From assembly GCA_036741235.1 (NCBI GenBank), contig DAINSQ010000003.1, positions 1 through 64,000 of the forward strand: DNA of 64,000 nt. Direction: 5' to 3'. Numbering within the stretch: the first letter of the stretch is position 1; every line of letters starts with the position of its first letter. Shown in pieces: positions 11,378 to 18,662 of the stretch. Origin of the DNA: JABWBR01 sp036741235 (GTDB taxonomy: Bacteria > Bacteroidota > Bacteroidia > Chitinophagales > Saprospiraceae). The notes below the pieces were generated by a model. That model was not told the origin of the DNA. It saw only the letters and a list, made by a program, of their open reading frames with translations, and did no database searches. The position numbers and the translations under genes are program-made.

Positions 11378-11926
11378 TCAAGATTGTTTTTCTACTTGCA
11401 TGAAATTGAGTTCGACCTCGGTACCTCGGCCGAAAATCTTCACGATCACCTTCAGCTTTTTCTTCTCTTCGTTCACCTCTTGTATATCGCCCACAAACTC
11501 GCTGAAGGGGCCGTCGATAATTTTTACGGTTTCGCCTACGATAAAAGGTTCGATCAGCGACTCGCCGGCGTCCTGTGATTCATCAACCTTGCCCAACATT
11601 CGGTTCGCTTCGGAAGCCTTCATGGGTATCGGGCTGTTTTTGCCTAAAAAGTGAATCACATTCGGCACGTTGGCAATCACCTGTACCACTTCGGGGGTCA
11701 ACTTGCCGGGTATGGCCTCAATAAGGATATAACCAGGCAGAATATTTCTTTCGGAAATGACCTTTTTGCCATTCCGGATTTTGTAAACCTTTTCAGTGGG
11801 AACAATCACCTGCGAGATGAAGTCTTCCCAGCCCGAACGCTGAATCTCCAATTCGATTCTCTCTTTGATCTTACGCTCCTTGCCACTAATAACCCGGAGA
11901 GAATACCATCTTTTTTCTTCAGACAT
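11378..11926 (-). CDS. nusG: Transcription elongation/termination factor NusG
   Basis: The 182-residue protein binds RNA polymerase across the cleft and couples transcription to translation or Rho. The N-terminal NGN domain covers roughly residues 1-115 (RWYSLRVISGKERKIKERIE, then LPGYILIEAI and PNVIHFLGKNSPIPM). The C-terminal KOW domain contains GETVKIIDGPFSEFVGDIQEV at about 128-148. The size matches the short two-domain form. The gene is 13 bases after secE, as in most bacteria. Confidence 0.97.
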   Translation of the reverse strand: MSEEKRWYSLRVISGKERKIKERIELEIQRSGWEDFISQVIVPTEKVYKIRNGKKVISERNILPGYILIEAIPGKLTPEVVQVIANVPNVIHFLGKNSPIPMKASEANRMLGKVDESQDAGESLIEPFIVGETVKIIDGPFSEFVGDIQEVNEEKKKLKVIVKIFGRGTEVELNFMQVEKQS

Positions 11927-11939
11927 CAGTCTCGATTTA

Positions 11940-12128
11940 TTACAGCCCGTAGATCAGGTCGGTGATCTGCTTGGAAGCCAGGTCCATTACTAAAATGAGC
12001 AGGGCCAGAATCAGGGTCGCTACTACAACAACAATCGTGCTGCTTTGAAGGTTGGCCCAGCTCGGCCAGGTCACCTTGTGCAGTAACTCGTTATAACTTT
12101 CCCTGAGATACAATTTGATCCTTTCCAT
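11940..12128 (-). CDS. secE: Preprotein translocase subunit SecE
   Basis: This is a 62-residue single-span form of SecE, the clamp of the SecYEG channel. An amphipathic N-terminal helix carries the family motif ELLHKVTWPSW and is followed by one hydrophobic membrane segment (STIVVVVATLILALLILVMDL). Short SecE of this size is usual outside gammaproteobacteria. It lies between tRNA-Trp and nusG in the conserved order. Confidence 0.96.
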   Translation of the reverse strand: MERIKLYLRESYNELLHKVTWPSWANLQSSTIVVVVATLILALLILVMDLASKQITDLIYGL

Positions 12129-12142
12129 GGTTGCGGTTTAGC

Positions 12143-12160
12143 ATCGCATCAGGATGCGAT
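12143..12160 (-). promoter_or_regulatory. Short hairpin between tRNA-Trp and secE
   Basis: ATCGCATC (12143-12150) and GATGCGAT (12153-12160) are exact inverted copies, giving a 7-bp stem with a 4-base loop. It starts 17 bases past the mature 3' end of tRNA-Trp and ends 14 bases before the secE start codon. It could mark the cut that separates the tRNA from the secE-nusG message. No U-tract follows on the transcribed strand. Confidence 0.35.
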
Positions 12161-12177
12161 CTTTTGGTTGAAATTAG

Positions 12178-12250
12178 CAGGGGAGACAGGAATCGAACCC
12201 GCAGCCTACGGTTTTGGAGACCGTCGCTCTACCAATTGAGCTACTCCCCT
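12178..12250 (-). tRNA. tRNA-Trp (anticodon CCA)
   Basis: The 73-base cloverleaf has a 7-bp acceptor stem (AGGGGAG with CTCCCCT), a D arm with TAGCTCAATTGGTAGAGC, anticodon loop CTCCAAA and T arm GGGTTCGATTCC. The discriminator base is G. The 3' CCA is not encoded. It lies between tuf and secE, its conserved place in Bacteroidota. Confidence 0.97.
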
Positions 12251-12280
12251 ATGTCATCATACCTTCTTATACAGGAAAGA

Positions 12281-12306
12281 TTAAGCATCCCTTTCGGAAT
12301 GCTTAA
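12281..12306 (-). promoter_or_regulatory. GAAA-tetraloop hairpin between tuf and tRNA-Trp
   Basis: Arms 12281-12291 and 12296-12306 pair over 11 bp (one G-U) and close on GAAA when read on the transcribed minus strand, a stable GNRA loop. The sequence after the stem is TCTTTCC, a weak U-tract. It could be a leaky terminator that lowers expression of secE-nusG-rplK relative to tuf, or a processing site freeing the tRNA. Confidence 0.45.
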
Positions 12307-12346
12307 CCTTTTGAGTATCTGTAGAATACAATTAAGCTGTTAAGGC

Positions 12347-13128
12347 TTAATCGAGAATTTCAGTTACCTGACCAGCGCCTACCGTACGGCCGCCTTCGCG
12401 GATAGCGAAGCGAAGACCTTTCTCCATAGCGATAGAGTTGAGCAGTTTAACTTCGAGCGTCAGGTTGTCGCCGGGCATAACCATCTCCACACCAGCAGGC
12501 AACACAACATCGCCGGTTACGTCAGTGGTACGGAAATAGAACTGCGGACGGTAGCCGTTGAAGAACGGCGTGTGACGGCCGCCTTCTTCTTTACCCAGTA
12601 CGTAAACTTCGCACTTGAAGTGTTTGTGCGGAGTAACCGACTTGGGCTTGCAGATAACCATGCCGCGACGGATATCGTCTTTGTCGATACCGCGGAGGAG
12701 CAGACCTGCGTTGTCGCCGGCTTCGCCGCGATCGAGCAGTTTGCGGAACATTTCAACACCCGTAACCGTAGAAGTCAGCGGCTTTTCGCCGTCTTTCATC
12801 ATACCGATGATTTCAACAGCATCGCCTACGTTGATCACGCCACGCTCGATACGACCGGTAGCAACCGTGCCACGACCCGTGATAGAGAACACGTCTTCGA
12901 TCGGCATCAGGAAGTCCTTGTCAACAGCGCGAACAGGCGTCGGGATTTTGTTGTCTACAGCTTCCATCAGTTCGCGAATAGCAGCAACGCCGTCAGTTTC
13001 GCCTGCCAGCGCGCGCAGAGCAGAACCGCGAATTACGGCAGCGTTGTCGCCATCGTATTGATAAGTAGAAAGGAGTTCGCGAACTTCCATTTCTACGAGT
13101 TCCAACATTTCTTCGTCATCAACAAGGT
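12347..13128 (-). CDS. tuf: Elongation factor Tu, C-terminal part (contig end)
   Basis: This codes for the C-terminal two-thirds of EF-Tu, from the [15 protein letters not shown] segment to the stop. It covers the end of the GTPase domain and the two beta-barrel domains that bind aminoacyl-tRNA ([38 protein letters not shown]-like MPGDNLTL, final [18 protein letters not shown]). It is cut by a 10-base gap at its 5' side. The 141 bases next to the gap (12988-13128) encode the same protein region as 13139-13279 on the other side but differ at about a quarter of residues. The two halves therefore come from different tuf copies or strains. Confidence 0.93.
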
Positions 13129-13138
13129 NNNNNNNNNN
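13129..13138. other. Assembly gap (10 N) inside tuf
   Basis: Ten N join two contig ends that both encode EF-Tu. Aligning the protein sequences places base 13128 opposite 13279. If one copy of the duplicated 141 bases is removed, the gene becomes 399 codons in frame, the normal EF-Tu length. So the gap is an overlap of unlike sequences, not missing DNA. Confidence 0.95.
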
Positions 13139-13694
13139 TAGCTCCTGCATCACCTTCGAGTGCCTTAAGGGCCGATCCCTGGATGATAGCAGCATTGTCA
13201 CCGTCAAACTGGTAAGCACTGAGAAGTTCTCTCAATTCCATTTCAACCAGTTCCAGCATTTCAGGGTCATCAACAAGGTCAACCTTGTTCATGAAAACAA
13301 CGATCTGAGGAACGCCTACCTGGCGAGCCAGCAGGATGTGTTCGCGCGTCTGAGGCATGGGGCCGTCAGTAGCTGCTACCACAAGGATAGCGCCGTCCAT
13401 CTGAGCAGCGCCCGTTACCATGTTCTTTACATAGTCGGCGTGGCCCGGACAGTCTACGTGAGCGTAGTGACGGTTGGCCGTTTGATATTCAACGTGCGCT
13501 GTATTAATAGTAATACCCCTTTCTTTTTCTTCAGGAGCAGCGTCGATTGAGTCGTAATCTTTTTTCTCTGCGAGGCCGTCAGAAGCCAGCACATAAGTGA
13601 TTGCAGCCGTCAACGTAGTCTTACCGTGGTCTACGTGGCCGATCGTACCTACGTTAACGTGAGGTTTTTCTCTCTTAAAAGTATCCTTTGCCAT
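13139..13694 (-). CDS. tuf: Elongation factor Tu, N-terminal part (contig end)
   Basis: This codes for the GTPase domain of EF-Tu, which delivers aminoacyl-tRNA to the ribosome. The P-loop is [10 protein letters not shown], followed by switch regions with [27 protein letters not shown] (G3) and NKVDLVDD (G4). The frame runs to GDAGA and then hits the gap. The flanking tRNA-Thr(GGT) upstream and tRNA-Trp downstream of the other half match the conserved tufB neighbourhood, so gene order is probably right even though the two halves are not one allele. Confidence 0.95.
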
Positions 13695-13746
13695 CGGTAT
13701 CGGATTTAAAAAAGGTTAAAGCGGTTAGAAAAATAACATATTTCTG

Positions 13747-13818
<72 letters not shown>

Positions 13819-13837
13819 GGTAGTTGAAATGAAATAG

Positions 13838-13910
13838 AGCGGGCGACGAGACTCGAACCCGCGACCCTCAGCTTGGAAGGCTGATGCTCTACCAACTGAG
13901 CTACGCCCGC
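13838..13910 (-). tRNA. tRNA-Gly (anticodon TCC)
   Basis: The 73-base cloverleaf has acceptor stem GCGGGCG with CGCCCGC, D arm TAGCTCAGTTGGTAGAGC, anticodon loop CTTCCAA and T arm GCGGGTTCGAGTCTCGT. CCA is not encoded. It is part of the Thr-Tyr-Gly-Thr cluster ahead of tuf. Confidence 0.96.
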
Positions 13911-13913
13911 GAA

Positions 13914-13995
13914 ATTGGGTGTGGGTTTGAGTGTGGGTGGGAAAGTGTGTTCTGTTGATCACACCTGCACACTCACACCCAAACCCCAGCCCAAT
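13914..13995. repeat. Long imperfect palindrome between tRNA-Gly and tRNA-Tyr
   Basis: Arms 13914-13939 and 13970-13995 match at 21 of 26 positions when one is inverted. The sequence between them adds a further GTGTG/CACAC pairing, so almost the whole spacer can fold into one hairpin of about 80 bases. The arms are G-rich runs of GTGTGGGT-like words. A structured spacer of this size is unusual in the tRNA-tuf cluster. It may be a repeat insertion like those at gene 3' ends elsewhere in the window. Confidence 0.7.
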
Positions 13996-13999
13996 ATAG

Positions 14000-14082
14000 T
14001 GGGGGTGGTTGGATTCGAACCCACTCAGTCATAGACACCAGATTTACAGTCTGGCCCGGCTCTCCTACTCCGGCGCACCCCC
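14000..14082 (-). tRNA. tRNA-Tyr (anticodon GTA)
   Basis: The 83-base class II tRNA has a long variable arm (GTGTCTATGAC region), acceptor stem GGGGGTG with CACCCCC, discriminator A, anticodon stem CCAGA/TCTGG around CTGTAAA, and T arm GTGGGTTCGAATCCAAC. CCA is not encoded. Confidence 0.96.
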
Positions 14083-14192
14083 ATGCGATCTTTCGATCGT
14101 ATGATGAATCTTTTGGATTTTTTGGTTTCGGCGTTGTTGTTAACGCGCAGTGGGCCGAATTCGTTCCCAACCAGCGCATGTTTTCGATATGG

Positions 14193-14265
14193 AGCCAGCA
14201 GAGGGACTCGAACCCCCGACCAGCTGATTACAAATCAGCTGCTCTACCAGCTGAGCTATGCTGGC
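14193..14265 (-). tRNA. tRNA-Thr (anticodon TGT)
   Basis: The 73-base cloverleaf has acceptor stem GCCAGCA with TGCTGGC, D arm TAGCTCAGCTGGTAGAGC, anticodon stem CTGAT/ATCAG around TTTGTAA, and T arm GGGGGTTCGAGTCCCTC. CCA is not encoded. It is the first tRNA of the cluster, about 140 bases downstream of the probable operon promoter. Confidence 0.96.
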
Positions 14266-14403
14266 ATTAACGCTCGAAAGGCCGTTTGCGTATGGTTTTC
14301 AGGGAGCTGAACCGCTCCGCAAAAACCGACCGTTTTGGCCGCCAAAAGACTCATTTCCAACCTTTTCAAATGCATTTTTAAATGCTCTTTCGCAAAGCGA
14401 TTG

Positions 14404-14431
14404 CAAAGATATGACTTTTTAGTAAAACAAA
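14404..14431 (-). promoter_or_regulatory. Probable promoter of the tRNA-tuf-rpo superoperon
   Basis: The minus strand carries an exact Bacteroidota -7 box, TATCTTTG (14404-14411), with TTTG 16 bases upstream (14428-14431) inside an A/T-rich tract. It faces the first tRNA of the cluster, leaving a leader of roughly 130 bases (14266-14403) in which no gene is seen. The spacing is a little short against the usual 19-21. Confidence 0.65.
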
Positions 14432-14544
14432 AAATCTGACTTCATTTTTTTTCGCGATTTCCGCTACTCTCCCAACTTTTTTCCTGCCCCGATAACTTAC
14501 TGTATATATGGCGTATCTTGGCGACCTATCGCATACAAACAGCA

Positions 14545-14573
14545 AGGGCGCCCGCAAAATTTCCGGGCGCCCT
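14545..14573 (-). terminator. Terminator of hpf
   Basis: A perfect 10-bp GC-rich stem, AGGGCGCCCG with CGGGCGCCCT, has a 9-base A/T loop. Flanking AGCA/TGCT words can extend it. On the minus strand it is followed by TGCTGTTTGTATG, moderately U-rich. It is 79 bases past the hpf stop. The rest of 14432-14651 shows nothing coding. Confidence 0.65.
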
Positions 14574-14651
14574 CGCTATGCTGTTGTTTGGTTACTCGCT
14601 TATTTGAAACGGAATAGCCGAATAACCTATTCGCCAAATAACCGGACTCTG

Positions 14652-14945
14652 TCACCTGACTTTATCTTTATATTTGATTAATTGGCGTTTGAGCGTATCA
14701 GCGGCACTGTCAATTGATGCTTCAAAAGTTTTGCTGGTTTCTTTAACGATGATCGTATCACCGGGGACGGAAAGCCTTACCTCTGCAATTTTATCTCTGA
14801 CCTGTCCGGAGTTCTCTAGTTTGAGGAATACCTGAGCCTCGATAATATGGTCAAAATATTGTTCCATCTTGCCGATCTTCTTTTCAACATAGTCGATCAG
14901 CTTGCTGTCAGCTTTGAACTGTACTGCTTCCGTGTGCACTTTCAT
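14652..14945 (-). CDS. hpf: Ribosome hibernation-promoting factor (short HPF/RaiA type)
   Basis: This 97-residue protein is predicted to bind the 30S decoding region in stationary phase and block translation. The start MKVHTEAVQFKADSKLIDYVEKKIGKME and the core EVRLSVPGDTIIVKE with the terminal basic helix (TLKRQLIKYKDK) match the short HPF/RaiA domain. It lacks the C-terminal dimerisation domain of long HPF. It sits 51 bases after xerC on the same strand and is followed by a strong hairpin. Confidence 0.9.
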   Translation of the reverse strand: MKVHTEAVQFKADSKLIDYVEKKIGKMEQYFDHIIEAQVFLKLENSGQVRDKIAEVRLSVPGDTIIVKETSKTFEASIDSAADTLKRQLIKYKDKVR

Positions 14946-14996
14946 AAAACACTCCGTTTAAAGGATGAACAAATCTGTTTCGGTAGCCGGCACTAC

Positions 14997-15905
14997 TTAG
15001 CCCTCTGACTCTTCAGCTTTGGGATGCGCCTGCCGGTAAACTTCTTTTAGCCTTTCAATGGAATTGTGGGTGTATATCTGTGTAGCTGCCAGGCTGGAAT
15101 GGCCCAACAACGATTTTACCGCATTGAGGTCTGCACCGTTTTCCGACAAGTGCGTCGCAAACGAATGACGCAATACGTGCGGACTGCGCTTGTCGAGCGT
15201 GGTCACTGCCGATAGCTGGCGATGCACTACATTATAAACATAACGCGCGTACAACGGTTTTCCTTTTGCGGTGAGCAATAAATGCCGATGGAATTGCTGC
15301 GGATATACCGCTTCGCGCAACCGCAGATAATGCCGAAGGTATTCATCGAGCAGAGCGCCGAAGGGAACAACCCGCTCTTTCCCGCCCTTGCCCTTTATTC
15401 GCAACTGCCTGGATGCCCACTCTACGTCTGACACCATAAGCGCTACCAACTCTGAGCGGCGCAAACCCGTTGTATACAACAGGTCAATGATCAAGTAGTC
15501 GCGCCAGGCAAGCCAATCTTCATCATCCGGCGGTGTAGCCAATAATCGATGCATATCGGGTTGTTGCACATACACCGGTAGCTTGCGACCTGTTTTTGGA
15601 GAAACAACCTTTAACATAGGGTTGTGCCCAATGAACTGCCTTTTGAGCAGAAAGTGAAAATATCCTTTTAATGTTGATAATTTCCTGCGAATCGATGTAG
15701 GGGTTAGCCCGGCATTGAGCAAGTTGACTATCCACGAGCGAATATGTAAGTGCTGAATTTGCGCCTCTTCTACGCCGCCAAAGGTATCATTAAGGAAACC
15801 AAAGAATTGCAGCAAATCGTTCTCATATGCAGCTACGGTATGAGAAGAATAACGCTTTTCAAACTGGAGGTATTTCACAAATCGCTCGATCGTCGTCGTC
15901 ATCAT
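14997..15905 (-). CDS. xerC: Tyrosine recombinase XerC
   Basis: This site-specific recombinase resolves chromosome dimers at dif. From the chosen start MMTTTIERFVKYLQ it is 302 residues, normal for XerC/D. The N-terminal SAM-like domain covers about residues 1-90. The catalytic domain contains R149 (TTGLRRSEL), the KGKGGKERVVP lysine loop, H243 and R246 (HVLRHSFATH), H269 (GHSSLAATQIYTH) and nucleophile Y278, so the active site is complete. A longer frame with 19 extra residues exists but its N-terminus does not fit the family. It is upstream of hpf, a common Bacteroidota neighbour. Confidence 0.92.
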   Translation of the reverse strand: MMTTTIERFVKYLQFEKRYSSHTVAAYENDLLQFFGFLNDTFGGVEEAQIQHLHIRSWIVNLLNAGLTPTSIRRKLSTLKGYFHFLLKRQFIGHNPMLKVVSPKTGRKLPVYVQQPDMHRLLATPPDDEDWLAWRDYLIIDLLYTTGLRRSELVALMVSDVEWASRQLRIKGKGGKERVVPFGALLDEYLRHYLRLREAVYPQQFHRHLLLTAKGKPLYARYVYNVVHRQLSAVTTLDKRSPHVLRHSFATHLSENGADLNAVKSLLGHSSLAATQIYTHNSIERLKEVYRQAHPKAEESEG

Positions 15906-16117
15906 CGGTACAGTATAAGAATCTCGCTCTAAACTAGAATCAATATAAATGAATTCGCTCAAAAAATCAAGCGTAAAAAATCTCCATCTGTGATGCCAAA
16001 GATCAGCGCCTTGTATTAATCGCTGTTTATCAAATTTTTATGTCGCAAAATTTATCATCCTTGCCACATACAGGCAAAAAAAAAGTACGAAGCGCCCCTA
16101 ATCAACCAGGCTTTCTT

Positions 16118-16125
16118 TATGTTTG
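16118..16125 (+). promoter_or_regulatory. -7 promoter box TATGTTTG for the TonB-C gene
   Basis: An exact TAnnTTTG box lies 22 bases before the ATG at 16147. A GTG/TTG-initiated longer frame would begin inside this box, so the box favours the ATG start. No clear TTTG is seen at -33. Confidence 0.45.
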
Positions 16126-16146
16126 CATAAACACTTGCATACAGGT

Positions 16147-16581
16147 ATGCGCCACGAAAAAAAAGACAAACATTTCATTAAACAACCCATTTACACCGGC
16201 GGTCCGAAGGCTATGAGGGTATTCATCAGCAACCAGTTGCAATACCCCAAAGCAGCGCTCCAGGAGCGCGTTGAAGGCACGGTGTCGATCCGCTATGCCA
16301 TTGACCAAAAGGGCGCCGTTGTAGATGCCAAGGTAATTTCCGGGTTAGGCCACGGTTGTGACGAAGAGGCGCTGCGCGTGGTACGCCTGCTCCGCTTTGA
16401 TGTGCCCAAAACAAGGGGGTTGCGCCTGCTTTATCACAAAAATGTGCAGATCCATTTTAAACTTCCCCCCGACCAGCCCCAATCCGTACCTGCCGAAATT
16501 CAATACCAGTACACTACGCCGGCTGCCGAAAAAGCAGACTCCCCTGCTCCCTCGGGCTATTCTTATACCATTACGTTTTAA
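16147..16581 (+). CDS. TonB C-terminal domain protein without membrane anchor
   Basis: The 144-residue protein consists essentially of a TonB C-terminal domain: QYPKAALQERVEGTVSIRYAIDQKGAV followed by VDAKVISGLGHGCDEEALRVVRLL, the standard domain in Bacteroidota energy-transducer TonB proteins. It has no N-terminal transmembrane helix and no signal peptide from the chosen start MRHEKKDKHFIKQ, so it is unlike a working TonB that spans the inner membrane. It may be an orphan domain acting as a partner of a membrane protein, or a degenerate paralogue. The C-terminal tail (about 40 residues) is low in structure. It ends 3 bases from the convergent gene. Confidence 0.65.
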   Translation: MRHEKKDKHFIKQPIYTGGPKAMRVFISNQLQYPKAALQERVEGTVSIRYAIDQKGAVVDAKVISGLGHGCDEEALRVVRLLRFDVPKTRGLRLLYHKNVQIHFKLPPDQPQSVPAEIQYQYTTPAAEKADSPAPSGYSYTITF

Positions 16582-16584
16582 CGA

Positions 16585-17337
16585 TCACAACCCGTTATAA
16601 TAGATCAGTATGCGTTGCAGGTCGATGTCTCTTTTAGGGTTGAGGTTATTAATGTCGATATAAGTTTCCACTTTGTCAGCCTTGCCGCCCATCAAAGCCA
16701 GCAATTGCTTTTTGGCTGGTTTGAACTTGACCAGGGCGCTGCGGTTGCCCTTTTTCTCCATATAATAATATAGCGCCTTTTTATAGATTTTGGCGTCTTT
16801 TTCGCCGACATCGAGGGCTACATTATAAGTAGGCTCCTTTAATTTTAGAATAACTTCCTTAACAACGGTTAGTTTACCCGATGACATTAACTCCACAAGC
16901 CCTTTGGGGGCAGTTTCGCCGTTGTCGAATTCTTTGGCGTTGACAAGCTTCACCAGGCGATCGGCTTCGTAATATATTTTTTTAATACTGCCGACCTCAA
17001 CGGCCTTGACGCCTTCTTTGAGCTGGAATTCTACCGACTGGTTGATCAGATCGATTCTGACCGGATATCCGGCAATTGAATCGGGCGCTTTGGGATCGTA
17101 GCGTTTTACAACCTCGGGATAAAACACGACTGCGGCCTTGTGCCATTCGGGGTCGAGATAGGCATCGCCTTTTACTACGCCCGGCTTTTGTTTTACGCCA
17201 TAATATACATGATTGGCGCCGGGGTTGAATTCGCCGTAGTTAAAATCGTCGCGCAGGTTTTGCATCATTTCGTCGTCAGATTGGGCTGCCGTTATTGTTG
17301 CCCATAAGCACAGTACAAAGACATAATATTTTATCAT
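16585..17337 (-). CDS. Secreted protein of unknown function
   Basis: I do not recognise this 250-residue protein. It begins with a signal peptide (MIKYYVFVLCLWATITAAQ) and continues as a mixed alpha/beta, lysine-rich protein with no cysteine beyond the signal. Segments such as GYPVRIDLINQSVEFQLKEG and a C-terminal DLQRILIYYNGL are seen. It follows the cytochrome/copper monooxygenase gene by 11 bases, so the two are almost certainly co-transcribed. A role in the same periplasmic or outer-membrane process is likely. Confidence 0.7.
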   Translation of the reverse strand: MIKYYVFVLCLWATITAAQSDDEMMQNLRDDFNYGEFNPGANHVYYGVKQKPGVVKGDAYLDPEWHKAAVVFYPEVVKRYDPKAPDSIAGYPVRIDLINQSVEFQLKEGVKAVEVGSIKKIYYEADRLVKLVNAKEFDNGETAPKGLVELMSSGKLTVVKEVILKLKEPTYNVALDVGEKDAKIYKKALYYYMEKKGNRSALVKFKPAKKQLLALMGGKADKVETYIDINNLNPKRDIDLQRILIYYNGL

Positions 17338-17348
17338 GACAATTTGAT

Positions 17349-18635
17349 TTAGCGGTTATGCAGTGGTACGGTCGGATACAATTCGAGTTGTTCATCGCCT
17401 GGTTGGTAATCGAGGTATTCGATAACAAGGTTACACATTTCATTAAAAGTACCCCAGCCGTAGGTCGCGTCGCGGGGGGGGAAATGGGGGTTGCGGGGGT
17501 TATTGGAAGTATTGTCGTAAACGGCCTCGGCATAAACCACGGACCCCTTGGGCAATTTGATCAACTTTTTGAAAGCGTACGTCATTTGCCAGTTGAATTT
17601 CCAATCGGGAATATTGACCAGATTAATGATTTTACCCGCGGGGGTTATGGCGTAAGCTTTGAAGCTTTTTCCCAGCAAGTGCATATGCGGCATTACGTTA
17701 ATGAGCGAAATATCGTGGGGCGCCATAGGCGATCGCATATAGAACTTCACGACCTGCCCTGCGGTAACGATGAAGGGCGGGTTGGTAATCCAGTTTTCAT
17801 CGAGTATCAGGCTGTGAATAAGCCGCTTCGGAGGCGTTTCTGACAAGTACAATCTTACTTCCGACTGGTCGTAGGCGGGTTGAGGGGAAGGGGAATAGTG
17901 CATATTGAGAATGATATCTGCATTTTTGGGCAGCACCTTGGCAATACCTTCGGGGTATTGTACCGGGAAATTGCCCGGTACCCAGCCCTGCCAGAAGGCG
18001 TGGGCAAGCTGAACATTGCGGCGGGTAAATTCGGTGGCCGAGTCGCCTGCAACGACCCCGTCATCGGGGCGCAGCAGTTGGGTGGTATCGAGCATAAGCC
18101 TCGCATGGTGAGCCAACCGGGTATTGCCGGGGCGAAAATCGATACCGCTGATGTAAAGGTCGGTATTGTTTTGGGAGGGTATGACGAAGATGCGAAACTG
18201 CTCGGTATTGTCACCCGGGATCATAAACGGCTTTTGCATTGACAACACTATGTCGGGTTTAGGCCATACGTATTTACCGGTTTGCGTTTCCGCCGATTTG
18301 GTCGCTTTTCCTTTTCGACTGCCCAAGGCCACCCAGTCGGCAATAGTTTTGAGTTCTGCACTGCTCAGGGCGCGTTGATTGTGATAGGTTTGAAAAGCGG
18401 TATCGGCAAACCAGGGGGGCATGTAGCGGGATTCGACGGCAATTTTGATGAAATCTGCTCTTTTTTCAACGTCTTCATAGGAGGTAAGCGTAAACGGCGC
18501 CGCCCCCCCCGCCGAATGGCACTCCACGCAGTGTCGGTCGAGAATGGGTTTGATATGGCTGTAGTAAGTCGGCTGCTGGGCATGAAGGGATATTCCCAAA
18601 CACATAATGATGCCAATACGCCATATAGTATTCAT
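17349..18635 (-). CDS. Cytochrome c / copper type II ascorbate-dependent monooxygenase-like protein
   Basis: The 428-residue secreted protein has two parts. After a signal peptide (to about residue 19) comes a single-haem cytochrome c domain with CVECH at 36-40 and a likely axial Met at 72 (RYMPPWF). The rest resembles peptidylglycine hydroxylating/dopamine beta-monooxygenases, and all expected copper ligands can be seen: H176-H177 (LAHHARL), H246 (NMHYSP), H317 and H319 (PHMHLLG) and M400 (NEMCN). A haem-to-copper electron path in one chain would replace ascorbate as donor; that is inference. It lies between a redoxin lipoprotein and an unknown secreted protein, all on one strand. Confidence 0.82.
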   Translation of the reverse strand: MNTIWRIGIIMCLGISLHAQQPTYYSHIKPILDRHCVECHSAGGAAPFTLTSYEDVEKRADFIKIAVESRYMPPWFADTAFQTYHNQRALSSAELKTIADWVALGSRKGKATKSAETQTGKYVWPKPDIVLSMQKPFMIPGDNTEQFRIFVIPSQNNTDLYISGIDFRPGNTRLAHHARLMLDTTQLLRPDDGVVAGDSATEFTRRNVQLAHAFWQGWVPGNFPVQYPEGIAKVLPKNADIILNMHYSPSPQPAYDQSEVRLYLSETPPKRLIHSLILDENWITNPPFIVTAGQVVKFYMRSPMAPHDISLINVMPHMHLLGKSFKAYAITPAGKIINLVNIPDWKFNWQMTYAFKKLIKLPKGSVVYAEAVYDNTSNNPRNPHFPPRDATYGWGTFNEMCNLVIEYLDYQPGDEQLELYPTVPLHNR

Positions 18636-18662
18636 AAGCGATAAATTCTATCCCAAGATACG

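Noticed and set aside
13119..13219. An EF-Tu start at 13219 (reading MLTSLTVTM...)
   Set aside because: This N-terminus is an artefact of translating through the N gap and the neighbouring contig in the wrong frame.
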